Assembly (NCBI GenBank): GCA_026873275.1
Contig: JANTUC010000018.1
Location: forward strand, 1,074,001 to 1,138,000
Source: Pseudopithomyces maydicus
Lineage: Eukaryota; Ascomycota; Dothideomycetes; Pleosporales; Didymosphaeriaceae
Direction: 5' to 3'
Length of the DNA: 64,000 nucleotides
Made by a program: the position numbers and the translations under genes
In this document: positions 47,601 to 59,057 of the stretch, in pieces
Layout: each line of letters begins with the position of its first letter
How positions within the stretch are numbered: position 1 is the first letter of the stretch
The notes under the pieces: generated by a model
The model's input: only the letters and a program-made list of their open reading frames with translations
What the model was told of the DNA's origin: nothing
The model's database searches: none

Positions 47601-48877
47601 TCGCCCCTTCGGACTTGGCTTGGTGTTCTTGCCCAGGCGACGATGGGGTAGTGTGTCGTCCAACCTGTCGGTCGCATTACTGCCGTTCGTATTGATGATG
47701 GAGTCGTCGTCTGACTCGAGCTGTTCATAGTCTACCCATTCCAAGCGAGCTTTCCAGACGCCGGCCATCTCTTGCCAGATGTTGCGGTTTGGCTTCTCGA
47801 TGAAGCCTATCCTCTTCCAGGCTGCATCGGAATCAGCACTGTCGAGGTGCAAGTTGGTGCGCATGATGCGAATGCCATGCTCGTTGACCCAAGCCACAAA
47901 CTTTCCTGACAAGGACCATTTGATTGTACCAATGGTCCCCTCGCCAGAATGCAATATGGTGTCCCTCCCGGCATTGGCTCCCAGGCCGATGGCGCCGAGC
48001 CAGCCCTGAGCCGTGTGGGCAGCATAGCTTGTGTTCGCGTTGGAACGGACACCTTGTTGACCGCCGGTGGTGAGGATAAGCTCTCCGGCCAGCCCCCGGA
48101 AAGATACTGGCGGTCCGACTTGTACTCGGGCGAGAGAGCCACGGCCTGCACGGGACGGGCGAAATTGCGCAGGGTGACATCTTTGGGATCGGTCAGGGAG
48201 GACACACAGACGTGACCGTCTATGGAGGCCGAGGCAATGTATATCTGGTTCGAGGGCGTCGGGGGCACGAGGGGCTGTTGGCGGGCGGGGCGTGGCTGGG
48301 GCTGCGACCTCGCGGGGGGCTCTGGGCTGTCTGTGGTGCTGGACGCGGGGGCGGACGGGAGGGTGGGCAGTGGCGGGGGGAAGGGCGAGACGGAGAGGGC
48401 AGTGACGGAGGCCGAGGGGTGGGCGTTGTAGTTGCGGAGGGGTTGGAAGGTCGGGACGGTCAGGACGTGCTGCTGCGGTCAGTACACGGCACACGGCACA
48501 CGGCACACGGCGCACGGCGTCTGCGGGCCAGGGACACACTCACGATGTTTCCATTATGGCTGCCTACGATCTATCTACGGCTCAGCAGGTGCTCGGTCAG
48601 GAAGCTTGGAAAGCATGCGCCCTACCATTTTGTCGCCGGCGACCAGGAAGGTGCTTGTCGCGTCGCCGTTGCGGTACACGGGCGCCAGGCTGCTCGTCAG
48701 GCGCGTGTACTTGAGCTTGGGCTCCTCGTCCGCCTCGTCGCCGTCCTCGTCGCCGTCCTCGTCGCTGTCTGAGTCCTGCTCGGCCGGCTTGCCATTGTGT
48801 GCTATGCGCTCGCGCTCGCGCTGCGGGCCGACGGGCGTGGCCGCGCGCAGCTCATCTGGGGTTGACGCCGCAGCCAT
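44651..48877 (-). CDS. VPS41: Vps41, HOPS complex subunit, one-base frameshift
   Basis: Five exons: 48877-48626, 48570-48544 (27 nt), 48469-47476, 47425-45656 and 45602-44651; 1,331 residues after mending. The first 90 residues are acidic (Ser/Asp/Glu-rich). A WD40 beta-propeller follows from about residue 60 (GSHNGNIHVLTVPTF, IYIASASIDGHVCVSSL). Then come a clathrin-heavy-chain-repeat alpha-solenoid (NWEIEHENYKDAWELLEDH, LYLAEGHQRDALRCYIRLQNADAAMNLI, in separate stretches) and a C-terminal RING-H2 finger (CTGCHRPF, FACGHVFHLSC, CVVC). Vps41 is the HOPS effector for vacuole fusion and AP-3 vesicles. The propeller is interrupted near 48095-48099: minus GGGGG should be six G to read YLSGGLAGELILTTGG. 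With that base, all exons close in phase. Confidence 0.9.
48484..48518. repeat. ACACGGC heptamer repeat in VPS41 intron 2
   Basis: Four perfect ACACGGC units and one GCACGGC unit, all inside the 74-nt second intron of VPS41. The intron is longer than its neighbours by about the length of this repeat. Confidence 0.85.
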
Positions 48878-49185
48878 GCCGGATGCATGAGCTGCGGAGG
48901 GTGCAGTGGACGCCGGGGAAGCTGGGGTGGTCACAGAAAGACGAAGCTCAATGACGGTGCTCTGGCAAGCTGCGTCTGCCAAGCCATGCACCGCGCGTTG
49001 GGGTACCCCGACCCGGCCCCGGCATCTGCCACCAGCACACCACAGCAACACGGCCCAGTACCTGCAGCATGCATATCCATTTGCATTTCACACAAGGTAC
49101 AGCCTGTCCTGCCACGGGTCCTTCCACATCATCACATTCATGGCCATCCGGTCCGCATCGCCAACCGCCCGGCTCTGCAGCACCC
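48878..49185. other. intergenic, VPS41 promoter
   Basis: Short interval upstream of VPS41 and downstream of the membrane-protein gene. No feature recognised. Confidence 0.55.
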
Positions 49186-50586
49186 TCACCGCGTGGCCCG
49201 TCCACCTGCTTTGCTCCACCTGGCACATGATCCATACAGGCACGCAAGAAAAAGCAGCAGGACCACCGGGAACGAGACCATGCTTCGCCCGCTCGTCATC
49301 CACCGCCCCATCCAGCCTGCCTTGCCTGCCTGCCTCCTGCCCACAGCTTCCCAACCCCTCACCACCGCGCCCAAGACCCAGTGCGCCACGATCCTTGCAA
49401 CCCCGATGTTGAAGAGGACGCTGGCCACGTGCAGGCTTTTTCCGTAACGCGTATGCTCGCGCTGCCGTGGGTACTGTGACACGGTGGTCGGATCCCAAAT
49501 GCTCGCGCGGTCCGGGCATATCTGTGTCCAATCGAAAGTATCGCTGGCTTCGCTGAGAAGACGTAATACCAGCGGACATCCTCCTGGGATCCGGTGCCGT
49601 AGAGTGTAGACTGCAAGACCGTGTATCATGGCACGGTGAACCAACACCGCCAGCTCAAGGTCTGATTGTAGCAATGCGGGGAAATGTCTGTCCAGAAACC
49701 ACACGAACGAATTGTTGTAAGCTCCTAGTTTGCTCCGCACTGGCGCTGTCTTGTCATCTGCGAGTGTCAACCCGCTCATCTCTGATTCGCGTCTTTCTAT
49801 GCACGATCCCACGCTCTTTTCGCTCGGCAGAATGTCCATGTGCTCTACTTTTGTGCCAGTATCCGCCGCTTCCAAAAGCTTCCAGTCGCTGCCAACCAGC
49901 AAGATGAGTAAGCTGTTGACGGTTGCAACGAGGCCTCCGGCCACCATCTCGAACGTCCGTAGGTCGATGTTCCAAAGCCAGTAGGCTCGATCCTGAACAT
50001 AGAATACCAGTCGTATCCAAATCGCGGCACTTCCGAGATACTGTGCTAGGAAAGCAAGCAACAATCCAAATCTACCAATCCAAAGAATACCGAGTTTCCT
50101 TGGTAAGCGCTCCGTTTGGTTCGGACGGAGAGAGACCAGTGGAATGTTCTTTTTCGGCGAGCACATTGATGATGATGCGTGCAAGCCTAGACAAGCTGCA
50201 AGGAGAAATCGGACTGGCATCTGCTCCTTCTCCCACATCCTTCGTTTAGCCATCATAAGTGTACGTATTAATAATTGTGCTAGTGCCACCTCCGGGAAAG
50301 CTAGATAACACATGAAAGCCACCAGGGCTTGTGAAATGCTGGCGCTGCCTTGCAAGGACATCAGATGCCCGAATGACGCGGTCGCTGCAACATGAGTGCC
50401 GAAAGATCGTATCCAGGCTTCTTCAAGACTAATTCATTCGCATCAGTTACATCTTCATTGTGCACTGCTGTTTGCTTACCCCCGAATACTATCTACATTG
50501 CCTATCGCACTTGACAAGCAGTCCGATAATGCTGTGCTGTTGCGGCCGGCGCAGACTTCGGAGACGTGGTCGAGACTCCCAGGCAT
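49186..50586 (-). CDS. multi-pass membrane protein, family not recognised
   Basis: Two exons, 50586-50480 and 50428-49186, with a 51-nt intron (GTAAGC...TTAG), 449 residues. The ATG at 50586 opens MPGSLDHVSEVCAG and the spliced frame reads through GNVDSIRGLEEAWIRSFG into a hydrophobic stretch, which supports the two-exon model. At least six hydrophobic segments are visible, for example ALVAFMCYLAFPEVALAQLL, FLLAACLGLH, FGLLLAFLAQYLGSAAIWIR, MVAGGLVATVNSLLILLVG and the C-terminal VSFPVVLLLFLACLYG. Between the middle helices is a soluble loop of about 60 residues with ERRESEMSGLTLADDK. I do not recognise the family and propose no function. Confidence 0.72.
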
Positions 50587-51492
50587 AGCAACAATTGGAA
50601 CAGATATTTGGTTTTACATGCATGGTACATGCGTCTCGTGGATTTTACATATACAGTCTGCTAAATTGGGACTTCGCATGTCCTGGTGCGGAGACGCCGA
50701 TGTTGCAGCTCAGCCCCTTCAGGCAGGGGTATGGGCCGCGTATTCTGCATGGCACTAGTTTTAGGCGTGGTGTTGCAATTCGTCAAGCAGACCCTTCTCA
50801 GCTCGAATGGTCTCTGGATATGTTGTTACTTCTATATTCGAATGCGAACTAAGTCATCATCGTGTTTTTGGTCATTCACAGTCGCAAGCCTCGCCTTGCT
50901 CTACCGTAAAGAATATCGGCAACCTTGAGCAACGGTTCAGCGACAATACTGAACTCAGCAATCAGACATTATAATAACGTCATTCGTTCCTTGGTCAACT
51001 GCAAGGCAGTAAATAGGGCCCCAGTATAGACATCAATGAACAATTTGTATTCTGCTCATCACGGAGCAACCATTCCTAAGTGAATCGCTTGTTTAATGAT
51101 GTCATGCTATATTGACCATGCAAGTCAATTTTGTCCTAGCATTTCTTTACTATTTTAAGGTTGTCTATCGTGAGAAGTCATACATGCTACAACCCAAGCT
51201 TATACATGAATCCTTCACCCATGTTACAAGACGTGGACAATGTAGTTACTTGCCATGGTAAATTGAGCTATTCACGAATGCTGCTTTTATCCCAAAACGT
51301 TATCCTTTGGCCGGAGAGTCAATCCGGCACATGCAAAAACAGGGCGGTGTGTCACACTGATATGGGGGCGACAAGTAGTTGCTAGAACGAAAGCAGTTAG
51401 AACTCGAATTATAAATATCAAGGCAACTGTGTAACTTCCACTGTGACACAACGCCGCTCGAAGTAAATAGTCCAAGATAATCGACCTAGAAA
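50587..51492. other. divergent promoter region, no gene seen
   Basis: 906 bp between the start of the membrane-protein gene and the sirtuin start. Frames at 50595-50928 are short, motif-less and partly antisense. Nothing is called. Confidence 0.6.
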
Positions 51493-52810
51493 ATGGACCT
51501 GACCGCTCCGGCTGTTGCTGAAAATGAACGTTTTGACTCGGCTACAAAACTCGACCAAGTGGCCTCACAACTTGCGACGCTGATCCAGAACGGGAAACAC
51601 TTCATCGTTTACACTGGCGCAGGCGTGTCCACCTCTGCAGGCATACCGGATTTCAGAGGTCCAGAGGGTGCGTGGACGAAACGCGCACAGGGCAAAGAAC
51701 TCAATTTCGATGGAAACAAAACACTCAGAGCGATGCCCACCGCAACCCATATGGCGCTGGTAGCATTGCAAGAAAAAGGCCTCTTGAAATATGTTATCAG
51801 CCAGAATTGCGACGGATTACATCGTAGAAGTGGCATTCGACCGGTGAGTTGTATTCCAAATAATTTCTATAGTGAGGGAAGACCCACGGTAGAAGAGTAT
51901 GCTGAGTTAAGTGCATCAAGGATCGTATATCGGAATTGCACGGCAATAGCAACAGAGAATACTGTAAGGATTGCGGGAAGGACTATATCCGTGGTATGAA
52001 GACCCTTTCACATGATGAGCTTCTGTTCCGGATTATAACTCCAAGTTCATGACTGTTTTGCTGATAAATTCATCACCTGAACTAGATTTTCGTGCTGTAT
52101 CTGCATACGAGAAATCATACTCGGACCACCGCACAGGCCGCAAATGCGCAGTAGCAGGATGCAATGGTGCTCTACACGATACGATCATCAACTTTGGAGA
52201 AAACCTACCTGAAGAAGCCTTTAATCTAGCTGATATGCATGCGAAAGAAGCAGATCTATGCTTGGTCTTGGGATCATCGTGCCGCGTTACGCCTGCCAAC
52301 ACCATCCCAGAGACCGTTGGTCGCAACAAGAAAGCCAAGCTGGCAATTTGCAATTTACAATCTACGCCACTAGACAGCGTTGCTGATAAAAAGCTTCGCA
52401 TCTACGCTCGAACGGACGATCTGATGACAAGCATCATGGAAAAACTAGGCATTCTGATCCCACCGTTCATTCTACGACGCAGACTCGTCATCAACATGAA
52501 TTCTCAATCCAGCGACCGTCATCAAATCACCATATCCGGAGAAGATGTGGACGGAACACCCGCCTCGTTCTTGCAAACGGTCAGACTAGAGGGATCTCGC
52601 CGCGCTATGCGAACAGAGCCCTTTGTGCTCAGGATTCGCGAAGACCTCGAGATTGGAATGGCTGTAAAGGTCGAGTTAGAATTTATGGGGCATTACAATG
52701 AACCAAACCTGGTCGTGGAGCATCAATATCCGGGCGAGGCCGGGGGGACCAGCCTGTATGTCTTGGAGTACGATGTTTGGACAAGGGCTTGGGATATAAG
52801 TAGCTCTTGA
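51493..52810 (+). CDS. SIRT6/SIRT7-like sirtuin deacylase
   Basis: Three exons: 51493-51843, 51921-51993 and 52086-52810 (introns 77 and 92 nt), 382 residues. The NAD-binding site shows YTGAGVSTSAGIPDFRGPEGAWT, in two adjoining motifs GAGxS and PDFRGPxGxWT, the latter typical of class IV. QNCDGLHRRSG and the exon-2 ELHGN carry the catalytic His. Zinc Cys pairs are CKDC and, after HRTGR, Cys-x4-Cys; then come DTIINFGENLPEEAF and the LGSSCRVTPAN nucleotide loop. HRTGR followed by a Cys pair and DTI..FGE is a SIRT6/SIRT7 signature. The protein removes acyl groups from lysines using NAD+, probably on chromatin. A C-terminal extension of about 130 residues (from LVINMNSQ) forms beta-rich sequence without a recognised domain. 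Confidence 0.9.
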
Positions 52811-53760
52811 GTAATCGAGATGAATCATGTGTTGGGTCAATATGCCGAAAAAGTAGCTCTTGAATGTGGAATTTTCTATGAAAATCAGTTCGGGTACAAA
52901 GAACGGCCCCTGATTAATCGCTTGCCTGGTTTTCCGTACCTCAGCGGCGAAAAGAAGTTTAGAGCAGGTGAAAAGCACCTTCAGGGCTTGAACTAAATGA
53001 GAGGCTATGTTTTACAATTTGCTTGTGGTACTGGCAAGAAGAATAGTATAACGATAGTTATACTACTATACGTGTCATTATTATAGTGAATGAAAACCCG
53101 TGGCGAGAAAATGTTGATAAATTAATACTTTTACGGAAACGGACGTACCTAGCAGAGATGATATGCACGTAACTTCGACCAACGACACTGCGTAGAAGCG
53201 CACATCTTCCACAGGTCATCAGAAGCGTTCGTGTCTTATATGTTATTTAGTATGCTATTCCATTTCATCTATCTATAATGTTACCTAATGACGCCATACC
53301 TGCTCGTTCCCGTCCGATCCTTCTTCTCAAACCCTCCCCCACTAAATACTATCCTACAAGAAGCAAAGATCTTCAACCTCTTCTCTCCGCTCAATTACAG
53401 CACGCTAACAAACGTTCATTTCACTCCGCTGAGATTCACCTCACACTCTGCGCCATTGCCGTACAAGAGGAATGAAGACAAAAGAAAAGTAGATGCAGCA
53501 ATGCTCTCTCGTCAGTGGAATGAGCAAAAGACCATTGGTATCATGCACAACACGCACACTCGTCCTACGCGCTAATCATAGCCGCAAAATACAAAAGCAG
53601 AAAGGCAGTGAACATAGGAAAGTATTATGCAACAGGCATGAGATTCGGTTTTTGCAAAATAAAGAAGAGGCAATAAAGAAAAGCAAAAGAATGCGGCAGT
53701 GGGGTATGTGCAATACAGACCAGTCCATCATCTTGTCCTGGCTCCCTTAATCCAAAATAT
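52811..53760. other. convergent 3' interval, AT-rich
   Basis: 950 bp between the sirtuin and MSS4 stop codons. It is AT-rich and contains a perfect hairpin at 53044-53065. Short frames at 53278-53750 have no support. Confidence 0.6.
53044..53065. repeat. 9-bp inverted repeat, GATA loop
   Basis: TAGTATAAC and GTTATACTA pair perfectly around the loop GATA, in the AT-rich 3' interval after the sirtuin gene. It could shape an RNA 3' end or be chance in AT-rich DNA. Confidence 0.6.
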
Positions 53761-56661
53761 CTAGTTGACTCTCACCACCGTCTCCATGGGCGGCAGATGG
53801 GGCAACTCTTTATCTTTACCTGCCCTCTCCCTCTCCCTTTCTTCCTTTGGCGGGGTGGGCGGCCCTGAATGTCTTTGACTGTAGCCTGGGTCTTTCGGCG
53901 GGGTGGGCGGTCGTTCCTCGCTGGTGCCTGTACCCGAGTCTTTTGGAGGGGTAGGTGGCGGCCGTCCATGGCTGCGGTCCCTTCCGCGATCTGCCTTTCG
54001 AATGCCACGGTCTTCCTGTCTAAGAGGCGGCGCGGAAATGGCAGGCAAATCGGTATCCGTACTTCGTGCACTACGCCCACCTGTGCTAGATGTTTCCTGT
54101 GCTTCTTCTACAACTGGGAGTGTTGTCCCCAGTTCGCCACGTTCCGCCGAAGGACTGCGCACGATGCGCATCTCTCGCTTAGGAACATCTTCTTCGGTAG
54201 CACCATGACGTTTGGTGTGTTCGGCTTCGGCTTGAGCCTTGTGAAAGATCCTGTCAGTAGAATCCCGTTCGCCACGGGTCATATTGACACCCGTAAGTAG
54301 GGGATCACTAATTGTGTGTGCAGACTCGTCTACTTTCTCCCGCTCAGCGGCCTCTCTTGTTTTAGTCACGCTGCTGATGAATTTGATGAAGCGATCCCCA
54401 TATCTTTCGGGTGGGATAGCGGAGATTTGCGATTCTTCATTCGTCAAGCCTTTCCAGCGGTGCTCTATACGCTTGATGAAATTGTACTGCAATCGTCAGT
54501 AATTAAATCTGCTCTGAATTTGTCCACTACTCACATGTGTCAGACAGTCAATGATGCCGAGATAGTAAATCTCTTCACCAGGTGCATCATCTTCATGCGT
54601 GGCCCTGAATCCGCCGTCATCTACGTAAAAGTAGTTGTTCTTTTGTTGTCCCTGCAACTCATCAGGCATCTTGTTGGCAGTCTGCTCCATAGGCACAGGT
54701 TTCTGCGTCTTTATCATCTGTCTCAGCTCCTTGGCTTTCCTTGCACTTTCGAGTTTGGAAGGTGTCCGCGCGAGCATGTTCGGTTGGGGATCGTCGGCCT
54801 CTTCGCCACCGGGCTGGAATACTTTCAGCGTCTTGTCACGCAAGTTTTCTTCATTGCCCTTCTCCAAATCGTGAATGCCAATCAGCATCGAGTAGTCCAT
54901 GATGTGCAACTTCTGTAGTAGCTTTACATCCCTCTGCATCTGCTCCACGAAAGCCTTTTTCTTTTCCGGACCGAACTCCAGATGCAGGCCGCGTCGTAGC
55001 CAATTGAGATCCTTCAAAGTAGCCCGGGGGTTCGCTTCCAGGCCTTCTTCCTTGAAATCACGCCCAATCGTAGAACCCTTCAAATCAAACGTGCGATGGA
55101 TATCTCGGTGCGGAGGGAACAGATTGTTCATGACAACGAAATGGATCTTACGCCCGTAGGGTATCTTTACGCGGTGCAGGCCATAGAATTGAGAAAGTAA
55201 GGTGTTTGGGTTTTCCTGAACGTGATTGTAGTAGTCCTTCAGGATCTTTCGGAGGAATTTGTGTTCGCCGTGGTGGATCGTTTTGATGATATACTTGTAA
55301 TCTCGAGAGAAGTAGAAGAAGCTCCCACTCTTTCCGGGCGATCCTAGTTCGGAAAGAATGTACTTACTCGTCAGCGAAACGAGATAGTCAGCAGGGTCGA
55401 GACCGAATATGGTACGAAGATGACGGAAGACCCAGGGTGCATAGTCCTTGAACTTGAAGTCGTACTTTGCAGACGGCGTCAGTTCATTCCCGGTACTGCA
55501 GGTTTGTAAGCGGAATGGCCGGAAGACAAGACGTAGAAAATCACACGAGAGATGAATTAGGGATGGAAGACACAATGAAGAAAAGTCGTCTGGAACGTAC
55601 ATATCGAAAGAGAACTTGTGCTTGGCGTCAAAGTCAGCATCAGTGAGGTCGCGGTCCATCTTCGCATTCGTCCGTGACACGGTGAAGCGAATGCCAGTCA
55701 GCATGTTGTAGGCCGTGACCCAATTGACATGGTTTTGATCGACCTTTGTGCCCACAACGACGCGATCGTCGTCCTCGTCGTCCCTCCGCTTGCGCTTGCT
55801 GGCGCGCTTCTGTCGAATGTGCTCGGCCCATCGCGCGGCGTCCTCGTCTTGCGGCACGTCGTCGAGATGCATATCGGAGTGTATGGAACGCGTAGCGCGG
55901 CGTGCCAGCGACATGGATCCCCGACGGCGGGTGGGGGTGTTGACGGGCGAAAACCTGCCGCTCGCGCTCACAACATCATCGGTGTTGTTGCGGAGGCCCT
56001 GGGCGCGGGCTTGGGAGACACTGGGCACCTCGAGGGTGTGGCGGTGCTGCAGACGGTAAGGCGCCTCGGCAGGGCTCGGGGTGTTGTGGTTGAAGGCGGG
56101 CGGGGAGGAGACGCGGTAGGCGGTGGTCGACGGAACCTGCAGGGTGTTCTGCGGCGACTGCGAGTCGGTGCTCGTCTTGGGCTGCTGGACGAGGTCCTTG
56201 CGGGCCTCCCTGTGGGCGTCGGGCGAAGACAGGGTGTTGAGGGTGACGTGTGTGGTTTTGCAGCCGTCTTGCACATCACTTCCGTGGACCGAGGCAAAGT
56301 AGCCGTCGTCCCTGGGCTCCTGCTGGTAGTTGTTCCGGGGATCGGACGGATTGAGGGGGCTCTGGCGGCCAGCACTCCAGCCCCGCTGCCTGCCGACGCT
56401 GGCGTCGGTCTGCGATGACCTCTTGTCCGCACTCGAGGGCTGGACGGGCCGTCCGTTGGCTACCGGGGCGGGCTTGCCGTTGGCCATGGGCGACTCGGGG
56501 TGGTGCAGGCGGTCGGCATAGTCGGTCTGGAACAGCGACTTGTCGGAGAGGGTGCGGGTGGGCAGGGTGTAGGTGGTGAGGGTGTGGCCGTGGGTTGTAG
56601 CGTCGCTCTGGTCGGCCGCCAAAGAGGGCATCGTCCGAGGAGCGACGACGGTCGCAATCAT
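53761..56661 (-). CDS. MSS4: phosphatidylinositol-4-phosphate 5-kinase
   Basis: Three exons: 56661-55601, 55495-54535 and 54486-53761 (introns 105 and 48 nt), 915 residues. The frame is open upstream to 56676 but the first ATG is 56661. The N-terminal 280 or so residues are low complexity. The PIPK core runs from about 290: KFSFDITGNELTPSAKYDFKF spans the first intron, then GSFFYFSRDYKYIIKT, MNNLFPPHRDIHRTFDLKG, MDYSMLIGIHDLEKG and, after the second intron, a segment ending in YNFIKRIEHRWKG. It makes PtdIns(4,5)P2 from PtdIns4P at the plasma membrane, controlling actin and cell-wall growth. The C-terminal tail carries three PPTPPK repeats, possible SH3 ligands. Confidence 0.93.
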
Positions 56662-58023
56662 ACGCGGGGCGTCCACTCGTGGGGATGGCGGGTGTTGAGC
56701 CAGCTCTCTCGTGGTGCAGGCGGATGCCGTGCTCCGAGTCGTGATGGGCGGTTGCTATGGCGCCGTGCCGCGAATTGGTGGCTCAGCAGGGCAATGCAGA
56801 GGCGGGATGGGCAGCAGCAGTGGCAGCAGCAACGGCAGGCAGGTCGCTGGCAGGTCGCCGGGTCAGGGTTGCAAGAATGGGCGTGGGGAGCGTCGCGGTG
56901 CTGGAGAGGTTGGAGAGACAAAGCACAGAAGCAAGGCAATGGTCAGCTTCGCCAGCTCCCTGCTCGCTGCCAAGATCATCACGCCCAGCCGCGTGCCGGC
57001 AAACGGGTAGAGATTGACTCTCCACGACGGCCAGTGTGCAGGACGAGGGCGAGCTGCCACACAATGCAGACGCACACGGCTGGCCGCTGCATGCCCTGCC
57101 CTGCCCCGTCCTGTCCTGTCCTGCCCTGCCCTGAAACAAACACTCGCGCCCGGCGACACTCGTCGCTCACTTGGCCCTGGGGGAGCTCTCGTCTCGTCGT
57201 AAAATTGGGCTGAGCGAGCAGCACCCGAACGGGCTAGACATGGCTACACAGCCACACTCCCAGGTCGACGCCAGGAGGGATGCGCATGCGTCTCGCTGTC
57301 TGTTCACCGTCCATCCCGTCGCGGCGTTTGCTTGGGGCCACGAGCCACCGCGATAACACCCTTTCGACGCCAATTTCCCACCGTGCCGAGAGCCGCCTGT
57401 CCCTGCATCCTGGCCTGGACGGCGTAGCGCCCGTCCGCCTCGCTCCCCCCGCCGCACTTGGGTTGTAACTTGCACCGGTTATACCATGTGGGAACCTACC
57501 TGCTGTGCACCACGCCTGTCGGGACGCTCAATTGCCGCACCGCAGAGGGACGTCGTGTAGTAGCAGTGCACACCAGCCCTGCGAGCGCGGTGCTGCCTTG
57601 AAACAGCTGAGTGCACCGTTTCGCCTGTCCGACGCCACCCATCCATTGGCTCCATTGGCTGCACATAATTTCCGAAACGGTCAAGACCTGACGTGATCCC
57701 ATCTTCCTCGGGTCGACATGTGTCTGGGAACCATCGGAAACGGGGAGAGGTCTGGCAGCAGGATAGCAGGACGACGGAACTCGCAGTAATCAACCTCTGC
57801 ACTGTGGTCCACGGCTGGTGGTGGCGGGGGCTGACCTCATTGCATGCTGCACGTGTAGATTAACTGCCCGCATTACAAACCAGTACTCTGCAACCATCCA
57901 ACAGCAGATTCACCATCGCTGCCATAGTCATTATCTAGGCTTGGTTTTTGCCAAAACTTTCTTGATCCCTTTCACGAGCATTTTGAGGCCTACAACCGGC
58001 TGGTCAACCTCGAATAATTCACC
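56662..58023. other. divergent promoter region MSS4/epoxide hydrolase
   Basis: 1.36 kb of GC-rich DNA between two divergent starts. It contains a CCTGC/CCTGT pentamer run at 57093-57133. Long frames across 56500-57224 are antisense GC-rich shadows. No gene is called. Confidence 0.6.
57093..57133. repeat. CCTGC/CCTGT pentamer run
   Basis: About eight imperfect five-base units in intergenic DNA of the divergent promoter region. Confidence 0.7.
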
Positions 58024-59057
58024 ATGGATTTCCTCACTGCGGCGAATCTGACTCACCCAAACGGAGAGACAACCCATTATTACGAGGGCGGTTCCCCAGA
58101 TGGCACGCCTATAGTGTTCATCCACGGCTGGCCTGACATTGCTCAGGTATGGCACCATCAGCTCAAGCAGTTTTCTTCCGGCTCCCTTGGATCAAAATAT
58201 CGCGTACTCGCACTCGACATGCGTGGCTACGGAGGGTCCAGCGCACCTACCAACAAACGGGCCTATTCTCTCCAAGCACTATGCGATGAACTCGTCGACT
58301 TCGCTTCTCAGCTAGCCATCAAGCATGCCATATGGGTCGCTCACGATTGGGGATGTGCCATTGTCTCAGCCCTTGCCGCCCACCATCCTGATTTGTTTCT
58401 CGGAATGGCTCTCCTCGCGGTCCCCTATCGCACAATCGAATTAGGGCTTGATCATGTTATCTCTTTGGTAAACCGGGACCTGTATCCGGAAGAGCAGTAC
58501 CCTTATGGTCAGTGGGAATACATGAAAAAGTACGAGCTTGATCCCGACGAGTCCGTAAACAGCTATCTTGCAACGGATGTGAAGAAGCTCACCAAAGTCC
58601 TATATTCACGCCATGATCCCGATACGCTGGGAAAGCCTGCACGAACAAGCAGGACCCTTAGGGACGGCTGGTTTGGCAGGAAACCGGAAAGTATTCCAGA
58701 TATTCCTCTTTCATATACTTCGCTGGACGAATCGCTATACAATGCCCTTGTCGAGTCACACAATAAGCACGGGTTTTTCCCCCCAACAGCATATTACTTG
58801 AATCACGACGCAAATACACAATTTGCGAAGAGCGAGGTGAACGGGGAGTGCTGGAATTCCCCGTGCTTTTCATTGATGCCAAATACGACGCAGTCTGCTC
58901 AACCATGACCACGCCGAAGATGTGGGAGTCACAGAAAGCGTTTATCAAAAATCTACTATACGAACGAATTGATGCAGCGCATTGGGTGCAGTTGGAGAAA
59001 CCGAAGGAGACAAACAAGGCGTTGGAGCAATGGCTGGAGGAAGCACTGAAACTCTAG
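58024..59057 (+). CDS. epoxide-hydrolase-like alpha/beta hydrolase, one-base frameshift
   Basis: Single exon, 344 residues once one base is added. The alpha/beta-hydrolase fold has the oxyanion motif HGWPD near residue 34, RGYGGSSAP, the nucleophile Asp108 in AHDWGCA (Asp instead of Ser marks epoxide hydrolase or haloalkane dehalogenase relatives), a cap region with paired tyrosines, and the catalytic His in AAHWVQLEKP near the end. The frame breaks at the G run 58843-58846. A fifth G joins SEVNG to GVLEFPVLFIDAKYD, which supplies the strand and acid preceding the His. No splice sites fit, so an intron is excluded. It would add water to an epoxide; the natural substrate is unknown. Confidence 0.86.
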
